A stretch of 64,000 nucleotides of DNA from Chlorogloeopsis fritschii PCC 6912 (GCF_000317285.1 NZ_AJLN01000051.1:118449-182448); one strand, 5' to 3'. Positions 16,253 to 26,236 are shown, counted from the stretch's first letter. The notes: generated from the sequence alone by a model not told the origin. Numbers and translations are program-made.

Positions 16253-17200
16253 GTGACTGTAAAGCCAGACTGGTTGCGGGTAAAAGCGCCTCAATGGGAG
16301 CGTGTGGGTAATGTTAAGGAGATTTTGCGGGATTTAGCCCTAAATACGGTTTGTGAGGAAGCGTCTTGTCCAAATATTGGTGAGTGCTTCAATGCTGGTA
16401 CGGCGACATTTTTGATTATGGGGCCGGCTTGTACGCGTGCTTGTCCTTACTGCGATATAGATTTTGAGAAAAAACCCAAACCCCTAGACCCGACGGAACC
16501 TGCACGACTGGCGGAAGCAGTGCGCCGCATGAAGCTAAATCATGTGGTCATCACTTCTGTAAACCGCGATGATTTGCCGGATGGAGGTGCATCCCAGTTT
16601 GTTGGTTGTATTGAAGGAATTCGCGCCATCTCACCCAACACTACCATCGAAGTTTTAATTCCCGATCTGTGCGGTAATTGGGAAGCGTTGGAGTTAATTT
16701 TGCAAGCACAGCCAGAAGTTCTCAACCACAACACAGAAACGGTTCCGCGCTTGTATCGCCGCGTGCGTCCCCAAGGTAATTATGATCGCACGCTGGAATT
16801 ACTGGAGCGTTCCCGTCAACTGGCACCGTGGATTTATACAAAATCCGGGATTATGGTGGGACTAGGCGAAACTGATGAAGAAATTCGCCTAGTCATGAGA
16901 GATTTGCGATCGGTGGATTGTGATATTTTAACGATTGGGCAATACCTCCAACCCAGCCAAAAACATTTGAAAGTAGATGGATTTATCCACCCAGATCAAT
17001 TTGCTGCCTGGAAAGCATTTGGCGAAGAATTAGGATTTTTACAAGTTGTTTCTTCTCCATTGACCAGAAGCTCCTATCATGCAGAACAAGTCAGAGAATT
17101 GATGGAACGTTACCCCCGTAGAAGAGGACAAGGGGACAAGAAAGCACCAGGAGCAGAGGAGCAGGGGTGCAGAGGAGAACAACCAACTACTAACCACTAA
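16253..17200 (+). CDS. lipA: Lipoyl synthase
   Basis: LipA is a radical-SAM enzyme that inserts two sulfurs into octanoyl groups on lipoyl domains of dehydrogenase complexes and the glycine cleavage system. It has the auxiliary cluster motif in [12 protein letters not shown] and the SAM cluster CxxxCxxC in [11 protein letters not shown], followed by GGASQF and [11 protein letters not shown]. The start is GTG at 16253, giving [15 protein letters not shown] as in relatives. The last about 25 residues are abnormal (Gly/Arg/Glu-rich, ending QPTTNH); they are encoded by repeats that replaced the original stop region. Core and motifs are complete, so it should be active. Confidence 0.95.
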   Translation: MTVKPDWLRVKAPQWERVGNVKEILRDLALNTVCEEASCPNIGECFNAGTATFLIMGPACTRACPYCDIDFEKKPKPLDPTEPARLAEAVRRMKLNHVVITSVNRDDLPDGGASQFVGCIEGIRAISPNTTIEVLIPDLCGNWEALELILQAQPEVLNHNTETVPRLYRRVRPQGNYDRTLELLERSRQLAPWIYTKSGIMVGLGETDEEIRLVMRDLRSVDCDILTIGQYLQPSQKHLKVDGFIHPDQFAAWKAFGEELGFLQVVSSPLTRSSYHAEQVRELMERYPRRRGQGDKKAPGAEEQGCRGEQPTTNH

Positions 17201-17202
17201 CT

Positions 17203-17282
17203 ACTAACCACTGTACGGGCGGATTTTATTAGTAATCTCTCAAAATAACGAAATATCTAAAATAAACCCGCCCCTACTAACC
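17203..17282. repeat. MITE-like palindromic element (copy C, minimal form)
   Basis: CTGTACGGGCGGATTTTATT and AATAAACCCGCCCC form inverted arms around AATCTCTCAAAATAACGAAA. This is the short form of the family seen at 6391 and 18345, without the inserted block. A run of AATGACCAATGAC heptamers follows up to the gpsA start. Confidence 0.72.
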
Positions 17283-17311
17283 AATGACTAATGACCAACG
17301 GCCAATGACCA

Positions 17312-18238
17312 ATGACTAATTCCAAATCAGTAGTAATTCTGGGTGCGGGTGCTTGGGGAAGTGCCTTGGCAACTTTGGCATCAACGAATGGTCACAAAGT
17401 CCATGTTTGGTCGCGTCGGGGTTCCAAAACTTTGGCAGAGGTATTAGAGGGTGCTGAAATTATCCTTTCAGCAGTTTCGATGAAGGGTGTAAGAGATGTT
17501 GTTTCTGGGCTGAAGTCTTTATCCCTTTCTCCAGAAATAATTTTTGTCACGGCAACGAAAGGTTTAGATCCTCAAACCACCTGCACACCTTCACAAATTT
17601 GGCAAGAAGCTTTTCCCCATCATCCAATAGTGGTGCTTTCCGGGCCGAATTTATCTGCCGAAATTCAACAGAAATTACCAGCTGCAACGGTAGTTGCTAG
17701 CAGCGTTATCAGTGCTGCTGAGGATGTGCAGCTGGTTTTGTCTTCTCATCGTTTCCGCGTTTATACCAATACGGACACTTTAGGAGTAGAACTAGGGGGA
17801 ACACTTAAGAATGTGATTGCGATCGCTGCCGGTGTGTGTGATGGTTTGCAGTTGGGAACCAATGCTAAAGCTGCTTTAGTTACCCGTGGTTTAACAGAGA
17901 TGGTTCGCATCGGCTTGCATTGGGGTGGAAAGCAGGAAACATTTTACGGTTTGTCTGGTTTAGGCGATTTGCTTGCCACCTGTAACAGTCCTTTGAGCCG
18001 CAATTATCAAGTTGGCTACCAACTAGCTTGCGGCAAAACTTTGACAGAAATTCTCGCTCACTTGCAAGGAACAGCTGAGGGCATCAATACGACTAAAGTA
18101 TTAATGCAGCGATCCAAACAGCAAAACATTTCCACGCCAATTACCGAGCAGGTTTATCGTTTACTTCAGGGTGAAGTTACTCCCCGACAAGCGCTTGAAG
18201 AACTCATGCTGCGAGACATCAAGCCGGAATATCACTAG
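17312..18238 (+). CDS. gpsA: Glycerol-3-phosphate dehydrogenase [NAD(P)+]
   Basis: GpsA reduces dihydroxyacetone phosphate to sn-glycerol-3-phosphate, the backbone of membrane lipids. The dinucleotide-binding GAGAWGSALA is at residues 10-19, ILSAVSMKGV follows, then the substrate region VLSGPNLSAEI, the catalytic Lys region LGGTLKNVIAIAAGVCDGL and GLSGLGDLLATC. At 308 residues it is slightly shorter than some GpsA because the loop after WSRRG is reduced (the usual about 20 residues between WSR and the ADxxLxAVPS region are compressed). The start at 17312 lies inside STRR repeats, which may have replaced the native upstream region. Confidence 0.94.
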   Translation: MTNSKSVVILGAGAWGSALATLASTNGHKVHVWSRRGSKTLAEVLEGAEIILSAVSMKGVRDVVSGLKSLSLSPEIIFVTATKGLDPQTTCTPSQIWQEAFPHHPIVVLSGPNLSAEIQQKLPAATVVASSVISAAEDVQLVLSSHRFRVYTNTDTLGVELGGTLKNVIAIAAGVCDGLQLGTNAKAALVTRGLTEMVRIGLHWGGKQETFYGLSGLGDLLATCNSPLSRNYQVGYQLACGKTLTEILAHLQGTAEGINTTKVLMQRSKQQNISTPITEQVYRLLQGEVTPRQALEELMLRDIKPEYH

Positions 18239-18882
18239 TAAATTGCTGGTAGTTGTAAAGCGGATTGACATAAATATCTTAGTCATTTCACTGAGATATT
18301 TAGTTAAACCCTCCTTACAGTAGTTATTTTTTGGTTATTTTTCCCTAACTACTATACGGGCGGGTTTTAACAACAATCTCTCTAGGATGACAAAATATCT
18401 AAAAAACCCGCACGGCAACCGCACTCAACGAGAAAACCTCTAAGGGCACGTTGCCTCCCCTACTAACCAATAACTACTAACAATTCCCAAGAATCCCTGA
18501 CGAAAAATTGTTCAAACCTTCAGGAAATTACTCACATAACTATGTAGATATGACTATGCTTGTGAGAAACAAGTGTCTTACTGATATGTATTTATACGAG
18601 GGCACAAAGTTAACAAACATGAGAAATCAAGGCTTCAACATTAACTAAAGAATTAATACTTTTAAGTCTACTTAAGGCTTTGAATCGCTTTACTTCAATG
18701 CGGACGAAAGCAATAGCAGACACTTTTCATGTACGTAATAAATAACACCTATTTGGTTTTTTGAAAAAAAACCTCAAGGTCACTCAAAACAATGTTAGTT
18801 CTTCGTAAATCACGGGAACAATAGCAACAGTTGATTAGCTAACCGCAATCTATTGTTACCTGGAGCCATTGAGACGATCCTT
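18239..18882. other. Intergenic region upstream of sigC
   Basis: It holds MITE-like copy D (18345-18470) and about 400 bp of AT-rich leader before the sigma-factor start. No gene is visible. Promoters for sigC are expected here, but I could not assign boxes with confidence. Confidence 0.5.
18345..18470. repeat. MITE-like element with inverted nested block (copy D)
   Basis: TATACGGGCGGGTTTTAACA and AAACCCGCACGGCAACCG bracket the shared core CAACAATCTCTCTAGGATGA. The right arm carries the nested block in the opposite orientation to copy B (CCGCACTCAACGAG to GGGCACGTTGCCTC). Confidence 0.72.
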
Positions 18883-20133
18883 ATGCCAGCAACATCTTTT
18901 TACGCAGACGCCGCCTACGAAACCCAACAGTCACCCCAGATGTTTGACCCAGATATCACAATTGATGAGAGTGAACTGCCGCTAGACGATCTGGAAGAGT
19001 TGGAGATGGTTTCTACCGATCCGGCTAGTTTCGCTCCCAGCGTTAACCGTCGCAGCACAGACTTGGTACGTCTATATCTTCAGGAAATTGGTCGGGTTAG
19101 ACTGTTAGGACGAGATGAAGAAGTTTCAGAAGCTCAAAAAGTTCAGCGCTATTTGCGATTGCGGATAGTTTTGTCTAATGCCGCCAAGCAAGGAGATGAA
19201 ATAGTTGCACCGTATCTGCGGATCATTGAAATTCAGGAGCGTTTAGCATCGGAACTAGGACATCGTCCTTCTATAGAACGGTGGGCTCGTGCTGCTGGTG
19301 TGGACGTGTTCGAGCTCAAGCAAACTTTAGGGCAGGGAAAACGTCGCTGGGCTGAAGTGGCTAAGTTGACTGTGGAAGAACTGGAGAAAATTCAAAGTGA
19401 TGGACTTCAGTCTAAAGAGCACATGATTAAAGCCAATCTCCGCCTAGTGGTATCAGTTGCTAAGAAGTATCAAAATCGCGGTTTGGAATTATTAGATTTA
19501 GTCCAAGAAGGCACTTTGGGCTTGGAGCGAGCTGTCGAAAAATTTGATCCAACGAAGGGATATCGCTTCAGCACTTACGCTTATTGGTGGATTCGTCAAG
19601 GTATCACGCGGGCGATCGCTACTTCTAGCCGCACAATCCGTCTTCCAGTTCACATTACAGAAAAGTTAAACAAAATTAAAAAAGCTCAACGTAAAATTGC
19701 TCAAGAAAAAGGTCGCACTCCAACTCTAGAGGACTTGGCACAAGAATTAGAAATGACACCTGCCCAAGTGCGAGAAGTTTTGTTAAGAGTTCCCCGCTCT
19801 GTTTCTTTAGAAACCAAAGTTGGTAAGGATAAGGATACAGAATTGGGCGAATTGCTCGAAACTGATGGTGTAACGCCAGAAGATATGTTAATGCGAGAAT
19901 CTTTACAAAAAGACTTGCAGCACCTTTTGGCAGATTTAACCAGTCGTGAACGGGATGTAATTTTGATGCGGTTTGGCTTGGCAGATGGACATCCTTACTC
20001 GCTAGCCGAAATTGGACGTGCTCTTGACTTATCAAGGGAAAGAGTTCGTCAAATTGAATCTAAAGCACTACAGAAGTTACGCCAACCCAAGCGCCGTAAC
20101 CTGATTCGCGACTACTTGGAATCTTTGAGTTGA
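18883..20133 (+). CDS. sigC: Group 2 RNA polymerase sigma factor, SigC type
   Basis: A primary-like but non-essential sigma-70 used in stress and nutrient adaptation. Region 1.2 begins RRSTDLVRLYLQEIGRVRLL. Region 2 has EHMIKANLRLVVSVAKKYQNRGLELLDLVQEG and GYRFSTYAYWWIRQGITRAI. Region 3 follows, then region 4 with SLAEIGRALDLSRERVRQIESKALQKLR. The N-terminus MPATSFYADAAY matches SigC proteins of Anabaena relatives, so I use the ATG at 18883 although the frame stays open upstream to 18853. Length (416) is normal. Confidence 0.93.
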   Translation: MPATSFYADAAYETQQSPQMFDPDITIDESELPLDDLEELEMVSTDPASFAPSVNRRSTDLVRLYLQEIGRVRLLGRDEEVSEAQKVQRYLRLRIVLSNAAKQGDEIVAPYLRIIEIQERLASELGHRPSIERWARAAGVDVFELKQTLGQGKRRWAEVAKLTVEELEKIQSDGLQSKEHMIKANLRLVVSVAKKYQNRGLELLDLVQEGTLGLERAVEKFDPTKGYRFSTYAYWWIRQGITRAIATSSRTIRLPVHITEKLNKIKKAQRKIAQEKGRTPTLEDLAQELEMTPAQVREVLLRVPRSVSLETKVGKDKDTELGELLETDGVTPEDMLMRESLQKDLQHLLADLTSRERDVILMRFGLADGHPYSLAEIGRALDLSRERVRQIESKALQKLRQPKRRNLIRDYLESLS

Positions 20134-20478
20134 CAAATGGTCAATGCTCAATTGTCAATAGTCAACAGTGAACAAACTCTCATTTATCTACTGTTGACTA
20201 TGGACAAATCATTAATTGATTGCTTTACTAAATCTTTGTTCCCAAAGTTTCTCATCAGTTTGTAGCAAATAATTGACATCTGAGTCAAGCAAAACTAAAA
20301 GTTAGTATCTCTCAAGATATTTTGAGTACGGGGATCGTATCTTAATCTGTTGTTAATCAATATTCAATCGCTTCTACCATCATATTTAGTAAATGTTTGC
20401 AATAAGCATTCTTTGTTGCAAATTGGTCTAAAGTTTTGCTATATTCTCAGCTGACAGGGTTTGTTGAGAAAAATTTGT
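20134..20478. other. Intergenic region between sigC and zur
   Basis: STRR-like words (CAATTGTCAATAGTCAACAG and the inverse CTACTGTTGACTATG) lie at 20138-20205, followed by ordinary AT-rich sequence. No gene or clear Fur box was found. Confidence 0.45.
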
Positions 20479-20934
20479 ATGACGGTTTACAGCGCTACTT
20501 CACTTAAGGCAGAATTAAACGAACGAGGCTGGCGTTTAACTCCCCAGCGAGAGACAATTCTACACATTTTCCAGGATCTTCCGCAAGGAGAACATCTCAG
20601 TGCAGAGGATTTGTACCATCGACTAGAAACCAAAGGAGAAGGAATCAGTCTGTCAACTATTTATCGAACTTTGAAGTTGATGGCACGGATGGGAATTTTG
20701 CGGGAACTAGAGTTGGGAGAAGGTCATAAACATTATGAATTAAACCAGCCTTACCCCCATCATCACCATCACCTGATTTGTATCAGGTGCAACACAACTA
20801 TCGAGTTCAAAAATGACTCCATTTTAAAAATTGGTGCGAAAACTGCTCAAAAAGAGGGTTATCACCTGCTTGATTGCCAATTATCAATTCACGCAATTTG
20901 TCCAAAGTGCCAAAGGTCTTTGATGCCTGTGTAA
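20479..20934 (+). CDS. zur: Zinc-uptake-type Fur regulator (Zur/FurB)
   Basis: A 151-residue Fur-family repressor. The winged helix (residues 1-85) contains LNERGWRLTPQRETILHIF and the recognition helix ISLSTIYRTLKLMARMGIL. The metal-binding dimerisation half has YPHHHHHLICIRC and two CxxC pairs (CIRC, CPKC) for the structural zinc. The sequence matches what I remember of FurB/Zur of Anabaena rather than FurA or PerR/FurC. It would repress zinc transport and paralogue genes in zinc-replete cells. The start ATG at 20479 is preferred over an in-frame TTG at 20461. A zinc-buffering metallothionein lies 23 kb away. Confidence 0.88.
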   Translation: MTVYSATSLKAELNERGWRLTPQRETILHIFQDLPQGEHLSAEDLYHRLETKGEGISLSTIYRTLKLMARMGILRELELGEGHKHYELNQPYPHHHHHLICIRCNTTIEFKNDSILKIGAKTAQKEGYHLLDCQLSIHAICPKCQRSLMPV

Positions 20935-21061
20935 CACTTAAGTAAGATTACTGGGGCAAGTGCTGATATTGATTATACAGGTAAGTTTTTGAGCAGTCTA
21001 AAACTAACGGCGAATGGAGGTAGGCAAGCTGTTAAGCAGTGTTACCAACACAGAGTGCAGG

Positions 21062-21085
21062 TGTTAGAAGCGTCCGCTTCTAACA
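21062..21085. repeat. Short palindrome supplying a stop codon
   Basis: TGTTAGAAGCG-TC-CGCTTCTAACA is a near-perfect palindrome. It encodes the last residues and the stop codon of the peptidoglycan-binding protein on the minus strand and may act as its terminator hairpin. Confidence 0.55.
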
Positions 21086-22278
21086 TCACTTAAGCTGATA
21101 CCATAAAATTCTTGAGCTAGTTTAATGGCTCGCTTGGTTTCATCTCCCATCACGCCATTGAGAGCACCTTTATAAAAACCGCGATCGCGCAGTCGTCTTT
21201 GTATTTCCAAAACTTCAAACTCGCTTTTAGCAGCAGTTTTGACGGCATTGTGTAATTTGGCTCTAGTAGTTGGCCCGGCAATACCACTTACTGCTAGGAA
21301 GTTATCGGCTTGAAAACGTCGGACTGCATCTGCAGTATAAGGGCCATAGTAGCCATTTGGCTCTCCTTGTAAATAACCAGCTTGGATTAACTGTTCTTGA
21401 AGAACCCTAACTGGCTCACCGCGATCGCCTTGGCTGAGGTTATCTCTTTGTTTAACTGGTTTGGCAACTTCTTGTGTACCACCAACACCCAATGGTGGTA
21501 ATTTGCGGAGAGTATTTGGCCCTGCAACACCATCAACATCTAATTTGTAAGCTATTTGGAATCTTTTGACAGCTTCTTCTGTAATCGGCCCAAATATACC
21601 AGTGGATTGACCAAAATAAAAACCCGCAACTCGCAAACGTTCTTGTAAAATTCTGACTTGTTCACCTTCGTCGCCTTTTTGTAATAAATTGGGACTACGG
21701 CGCTTATTGTGAGTAGAAGCATTCAGAGCATTAACTCTTTGAGTTTGGTTGCTTACAGTTCTAGCAACTTGGCTTTGGGTTTTTACAGTGCTGGTTTTTT
21801 TACTTTGGGTAGTGGCATTATTGACTTTTTGAATTTGAGTACTCGCAGTATTGGTTTTTTTGCTTTGGGCTTTAACCGTACTTTTTTGCCAGTTCTCTAA
21901 TTTTTGTAAAGTTGTTGAGCCAGCAATACCATTTACTTGCAAACCGACTGCCTTCTGGAAACTACGGACAGCAGCTTCGGTATCGAAGTCATAGACTTGT
22001 GTAATCGGAGCTTGATAAAAGCCTGCATTTTTTAGTCGTTGTTGCAAAGAACGGACAGAAGGGCCTTGATCTCCTCTTTCTAATGCTAAAACACTGGTGA
22101 CAGCACTGAGAGTAGACAGGGTAACGAGCAAGGGCAGCATATACTTCCAAGCCTTACCAGAAAGACGTCTCCAATCAGGTGCTGGTGTGCCCTTTAACAA
22201 AGAATTGAAATCAATCAATTCATTCGACAAGGGTTCTTCGTAGGCAGAAGCTACGTACAAATATGCAAGATTGTCCAT
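21064..22278 (-). CDS. Peptidoglycan-binding protein with four PGB1 modules
   Basis: An N-terminal cytoplasmic stretch and one membrane helix (about residues 46-66, YMLPLLVTLSTLSAVTSVLA) precede four peptidoglycan-binding-1 modules. These start at GDQGPSVRSLQQRLKNAGFY (about 70), KGDEGEQVRILQERLRVAGF (about 200), QGDRGEPVRVLQEQLIQAGY (about 283) and a last, partly degenerate FEVLEIQRRLRDRGFY (about 350). A Thr/Gln/Ser/Lys-rich linker with repeated TQSKKT-like units (about 135-195) joins modules 1 and 2. No hydrolase domain is present, so it is probably a cell-wall anchor or scaffold. The gene is 10 bp downstream of cobN on the same strand, but a functional link is not evident. Confidence 0.87.
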   Translation of the reverse strand: MDNLAYLYVASAYEEPLSNELIDFNSLLKGTPAPDWRRLSGKAWKYMLPLLVTLSTLSAVTSVLALERGDQGPSVRSLQQRLKNAGFYQAPITQVYDFDTEAAVRSFQKAVGLQVNGIAGSTTLQKLENWQKSTVKAQSKKTNTASTQIQKVNNATTQSKKTSTVKTQSQVARTVSNQTQRVNALNASTHNKRRSPNLLQKGDEGEQVRILQERLRVAGFYFGQSTGIFGPITEEAVKRFQIAYKLDVDGVAGPNTLRKLPPLGVGGTQEVAKPVKQRDNLSQGDRGEPVRVLQEQLIQAGYLQGEPNGYYGPYTADAVRRFQADNFLAVSGIAGPTTRAKLHNAVKTAAKSEFEVLEIQRRLRDRGFYKGALNGVMGDETKRAIKLAQEFYGISLSDVRSGRF

Positions 22279-22288
22279 ATGATGTTTC

Positions 22289-25200
22289 CTACACCACGGA
22301 TTTTTGTTCGATAACTGCTTCAGCTTGATGAATTAAGTTTCTCAAATTTTCCAAGGTTTGTATACTGACATCCTGCCAGAAACCACGTTTGAATGCTTCC
22401 AGCAGTCTTTCGGCAATATCACGCAGAGCGTAAGGATTTTTACTCTGAATGAATTCACTGACAATAGGGTCAAATAAATAAGCCTGGGCTATTCCTTCAT
22501 ACATATAGTCTTCTACACATTTGGCTGTAGCATCGTAGGCAAATAGATAATCTACTGTTGCCGCCATTTCAAATGCACCTTTGTAACCGTGACGCATAAC
22601 ACCAGCTATCCATTTGGGATTGACAACACGAGAACGATATACCCTAGCGATTTCTTCTTTTAATTGACGAACTCGCGGTTTGGCAGGAATAGAACGATCA
22701 CCAAAATAGGTTTGGGGATTTTTCTTTTGTACAGAACGTATCGCTACGGTTAAACCTCCTTGAAATTGGTAATAATCATCAGAATCGAGTAAATCATGTT
22801 CGCGATTGTCTTGATTGTGCAGTACTATTTGCATTTGCTGCAATCGCTTCTCAAACGCTTCTGGAGATGATATTCCTTCTCCTCCTCTTGTTGAGGTGTA
22901 AGCATAGCAACTCCAGTTAATATAAGCACGTGCTAAATCCTCCTCATCTGTCCAATTTTGCGATTCAATTAAGCCTTGTAGCCCGGCACCGTAGGCACCT
23001 GGTTTAGAACCAAAGACACGGTAGTGTGATCGCGCTTGGGCTTCTTGTTGACTCAAACCCTGTGTTGTCCAAAATTCTGTTTCTTTTTGAATTTGGGCTG
23101 CTAGGGGATTTTGTTCTGGCGGTTCATCTAATGCTGCTACTGCTGCCACTGCTTGATTAAATAAGTCAATTAAATTTGGAAAAGCATCCCGGAAAAAACC
23201 AGAAATTCGCAAAGTAACATCTACGCGGGGACGTCCTAACACTGAAAGTGGCAAAATTTCAAAATCTACTACTCGTCGTGCGGCACCATCCCAAACAGGC
23301 TGTACACCTATTAAAGCTAGTGCTTCAGCAATGTCATCACCTCCAGTCCGCATTGTAGCAGTTCCCCACACCGATAAAGCCAGTGTTTTTGGATACTCAC
23401 CATGCTCTTGTGTATAAACCTCAATTAGAGTTTCAGCAGCTTTTCTGCCAACATCCCAAGCCGTTTCTGTCGGTATAGCACGAATATCTACTGAATAAAA
23501 ATTATTACCTGTAGGTAAGACTTCCGGGCGTCCCCGCGTCGGTGCGCCAGCAGGAGCACTGGGAACATATTTACCATCCAGCCCGCGCAATAAGTGAGTG
23601 ATTTCTTGGTTTGTTTTTTGTAGCGAAGGTATTAGGCGAGAGCGTATCCAGTTGAGGGCGGAAGAGAGGGGGGGGGTAGGGGCAGTGCCTTGGGAGCGCC
23701 CTGAAGTGGGAGATAATATATTTTCTACGAGTTCAGCAGCGTGTGCTTCTAAAACTTCAACTGCGTCACCGACGGTGCGACAGGGGCATTGATATTTTGC
23801 GAGTAAAACTTGCTGGCTAATTGCTGATAATTCTGTGCTGAAATCTGCTGTGAGGGGATCGAAATCTAAGCCTAAATCTTGAGCTAGAGCACGGGTGAAT
23901 CCGATTTGATGGCGATTGGGATGACGAGCGATCGCCACAATTAAATCACGCAGTTGTCTTCCGGTTGGACATTGCCCAAAAATGTGCAAACCATCACGGA
24001 TTTGAGCTTCTTTCAACTCACAAAGATAACCGTCAATGTTGTTAATGGCTAATGGTTGATTGCTAATTGTTAATTGTTCTTGACTATTAGCCAATTTTAA
24101 ATCGAGATGAAGATTTTCTTTAATAACTAGTTCGCGGATGCGATCGCAAATTGCAGGCAAGCGTTCCGGATTTAAACTTTCTGCTTCATAATACTCATCA
24201 ATTAAATTTTCCAACTGTTGCAAACCACCGTATAGTTCTGCTCGCGTTAGTGGTGGCGTCAGGTGATCCACAATTACAGCTTGAGCGCGACGTTTAGCTT
24301 GTGAACCCTCACCAGGATCGTTAACAATAAACGGGTATAAATGGGGAAGCGCTCCCAAAGCAACTTCTGGATAACAATCACCAGATAGCGCCACACTTTT
24401 ACCTGGTAACCATTCCAAATTGCCATGCTTCCCCACATGAACCACCGCATCCGCACCAAAACATTCCCTCACCCAATAATAAAAAGCTAAATAAGCGTGA
24501 GTTGGTTCCAAATCCGGTGCATGATAATTCAAACTGGGATCGACATCATAGCCACGCGCCGGCTGAATCCCCACAAAGATATTACCAAGTTGAATACCGG
24601 GAATGGGGAAAGAGTGGGAGAGATTAGAACTATTTTCTTTCTTTGTTTCTTCCTTTGCGTCCTTTGTGCCTTTGTGGTTCGTTTCAAAAACACTTCCCCA
24701 CCGCTCACAGATACTCTGCTGCACAACTTCCGGTAAAGAAGCAAAATACTCCTGATACTCTTGCCAAGAAAAACTTTGTCGCACTTGACGTAATTCCTTA
24801 CCTTCTGGATCGTTTGTCACGCCCGTAGTGAGATAGTGTATTAATTCATCACTCGTTTCAGGTATATTTTCCACCTGATACCCTGCCAACTGCAAAGACT
24901 TAAGGATTTCTACACAACTTGCTGGTGTATCAAGTCCTACACCATTAGCCAGACGTCCATCACGCGTGGGGTAATTTGCCAAAATCAAAGCAACGCGCCG
25001 TTGTTGGGGCGGCTTAGAACGCAGGCGCACCCAGTTGGCTGCCAGTTCAGCGACAAATTCAATGCGATCGCGCACAGGTTCATAAACAACCACATCGGTT
25101 TCTAGGTGAGGATGGCGATTTTGCACTGCCTTAAAAGATATAGCTCGGCTAATAATACGTCCATCGACTTCTGGCAATGCCACATTCATGGCGATATCGC

Positions 25201-26158
25201 GGGGTGAAAGCCCTTGAAATTGAAACTGCCACTGCTGTACCGAACCACTGCTGAGAATCGCCTGTAATATAGGTACATCCAATTTTTGCCATAGGGCAAT
25301 TTGGGGTGTTTCTGTTTCTAGGCGTGCCAGCGAAAAACTGGTTGTATTCAGCAGCAGAGCTATTTGTTCAGAGTCTTTGGGTTGAAAAAACTCGCTTAAC
25401 TCATCTTGAACATCGGCTTCTCGCAAAGAAGAAACAAAAACTGGCACTGGTTCTAAATTCCGCTTTGCCAACGCTGCACACAAAGCATCAATAACTTTAG
25501 TATTTGCCGCGAGATAATGGGCACGGTAGAAGAGGATGCCAATTTGAGGGCAGGGGGAACTGGAAGAAGAGAACACGGAGAATTGTTCTGTCTTTGCGTC
25601 TTTTCCCTGCCATTCATACAACCCGACACGAGGAACTGTCTGTGGAGGTGGTGGATTAAATGAACTAAGTTGGCAAGTATCGGCAATAAATTTGAGAGCG
25701 TTAACAATATTTTCTACGCCACCTTCAATGAAATAGCGCCATATTTTGTTAACAGTAGTCAAAGGCAGAGTAGAGTGAGATACTAAATCGGGATCTAAAG
25801 CATCATCCCCTGGTATTACAATTAGGGTTGTACCATGACGTAGGACAATTTCTCGTACCACTTCTAAACCATAAGCCCAGTAGGAACGTCCTCCTAATAG
25901 GCGCAAAATAATTACTTGGGCAAGCTCCAAAACTTGCTCGGCATAGGTATCTATATCTATTTGATGCTGCAAGCTCAATAGGTTTGCAACTCTTAATGCA
26001 GGGAAATTAGTAGGCAACTTAGGAACTGCCGCTGCCAAAGTTTGAATATCGGTATCAGCAGCCGTAAGAAATACAATGGGAGCAGGAGTTTGTTCTAAAT
26101 ATTTAACGCCTTCCGATTGAGGACTCCATCCTCCCGATATGGCACTAATACGATGCAT
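22289..26158 (-). CDS. cobN: Cobaltochelatase subunit CobN (CobN/ChlH family)
   Basis: A 1289-residue large chelatase subunit that inserts cobalt into hydrogenobyrinate a,c-diamide in B12 synthesis. It is more like CobN than the Mg-chelatase ChlH, starting HRISAISGGWSPQSEG. Family blocks include VVHVGKHGNLEWLPGKS, NDPGEGSQAKRRAQAVIVDHL, GKYVPSAPAGAPTRGRPEVLPTG, GGDDIAEALALIGVQP, RPRVDVTLRISGFFRDAFP and RHGYKGAFEMAATVDYLFAYD. Two inserts derive from intergenic-type repeats: NHKGTKDAKEETKKEN (about 24640-24690) and a segment at about 23660-23710 with SPTSGRSQGTAPTPP. Both keep the frame. No cobS or cobT partner lies nearby; in cyanobacteria the small subunits are often shared with ChlI/ChlD. 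Confidence 0.92.
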   Translation of the reverse strand: MHRISAISGGWSPQSEGVKYLEQTPAPIVFLTAADTDIQTLAAAVPKLPTNFPALRVANLLSLQHQIDIDTYAEQVLELAQVIILRLLGGRSYWAYGLEVVREIVLRHGTTLIVIPGDDALDPDLVSHSTLPLTTVNKIWRYFIEGGVENIVNALKFIADTCQLSSFNPPPPQTVPRVGLYEWQGKDAKTEQFSVFSSSSSPCPQIGILFYRAHYLAANTKVIDALCAALAKRNLEPVPVFVSSLREADVQDELSEFFQPKDSEQIALLLNTTSFSLARLETETPQIALWQKLDVPILQAILSSGSVQQWQFQFQGLSPRDIAMNVALPEVDGRIISRAISFKAVQNRHPHLETDVVVYEPVRDRIEFVAELAANWVRLRSKPPQQRRVALILANYPTRDGRLANGVGLDTPASCVEILKSLQLAGYQVENIPETSDELIHYLTTGVTNDPEGKELRQVRQSFSWQEYQEYFASLPEVVQQSICERWGSVFETNHKGTKDAKEETKKENSSNLSHSFPIPGIQLGNIFVGIQPARGYDVDPSLNYHAPDLEPTHAYLAFYYWVRECFGADAVVHVGKHGNLEWLPGKSVALSGDCYPEVALGALPHLYPFIVNDPGEGSQAKRRAQAVIVDHLTPPLTRAELYGGLQQLENLIDEYYEAESLNPERLPAICDRIRELVIKENLHLDLKLANSQEQLTISNQPLAINNIDGYLCELKEAQIRDGLHIFGQCPTGRQLRDLIVAIARHPNRHQIGFTRALAQDLGLDFDPLTADFSTELSAISQQVLLAKYQCPCRTVGDAVEVLEAHAAELVENILSPTSGRSQGTAPTPPLSSALNWIRSRLIPSLQKTNQEITHLLRGLDGKYVPSAPAGAPTRGRPEVLPTGNNFYSVDIRAIPTETAWDVGRKAAETLIEVYTQEHGEYPKTLALSVWGTATMRTGGDDIAEALALIGVQPVWDGAARRVVDFEILPLSVLGRPRVDVTLRISGFFRDAFPNLIDLFNQAVAAVAALDEPPEQNPLAAQIQKETEFWTTQGLSQQEAQARSHYRVFGSKPGAYGAGLQGLIESQNWTDEEDLARAYINWSCYAYTSTRGGEGISSPEAFEKRLQQMQIVLHNQDNREHDLLDSDDYYQFQGGLTVAIRSVQKKNPQTYFGDRSIPAKPRVRQLKEEIARVYRSRVVNPKWIAGVMRHGYKGAFEMAATVDYLFAYDATAKCVEDYMYEGIAQAYLFDPIVSEFIQSKNPYALRDIAERLLEAFKRGFWQDVSIQTLENLRNLIHQAEAVIEQKSVV

Positions 26159-26236
26159 AATGCTGTATTACCGTCTTAAACTGTAGATTAGAACACATTG
26201 AAAAATTTTAATTAACTGGGTACAGCCCCTCATACC

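Noticed and set aside
24529..24828. Small open frames within cobN
   Set aside because: They arise from the repeat-like insert and run against or out of frame with cobN.
26159..26236. Cobalamin riboswitch before cobN
   Set aside because: Only 79 bp separate the divergent genes and no B12-box-like sequence is visible.
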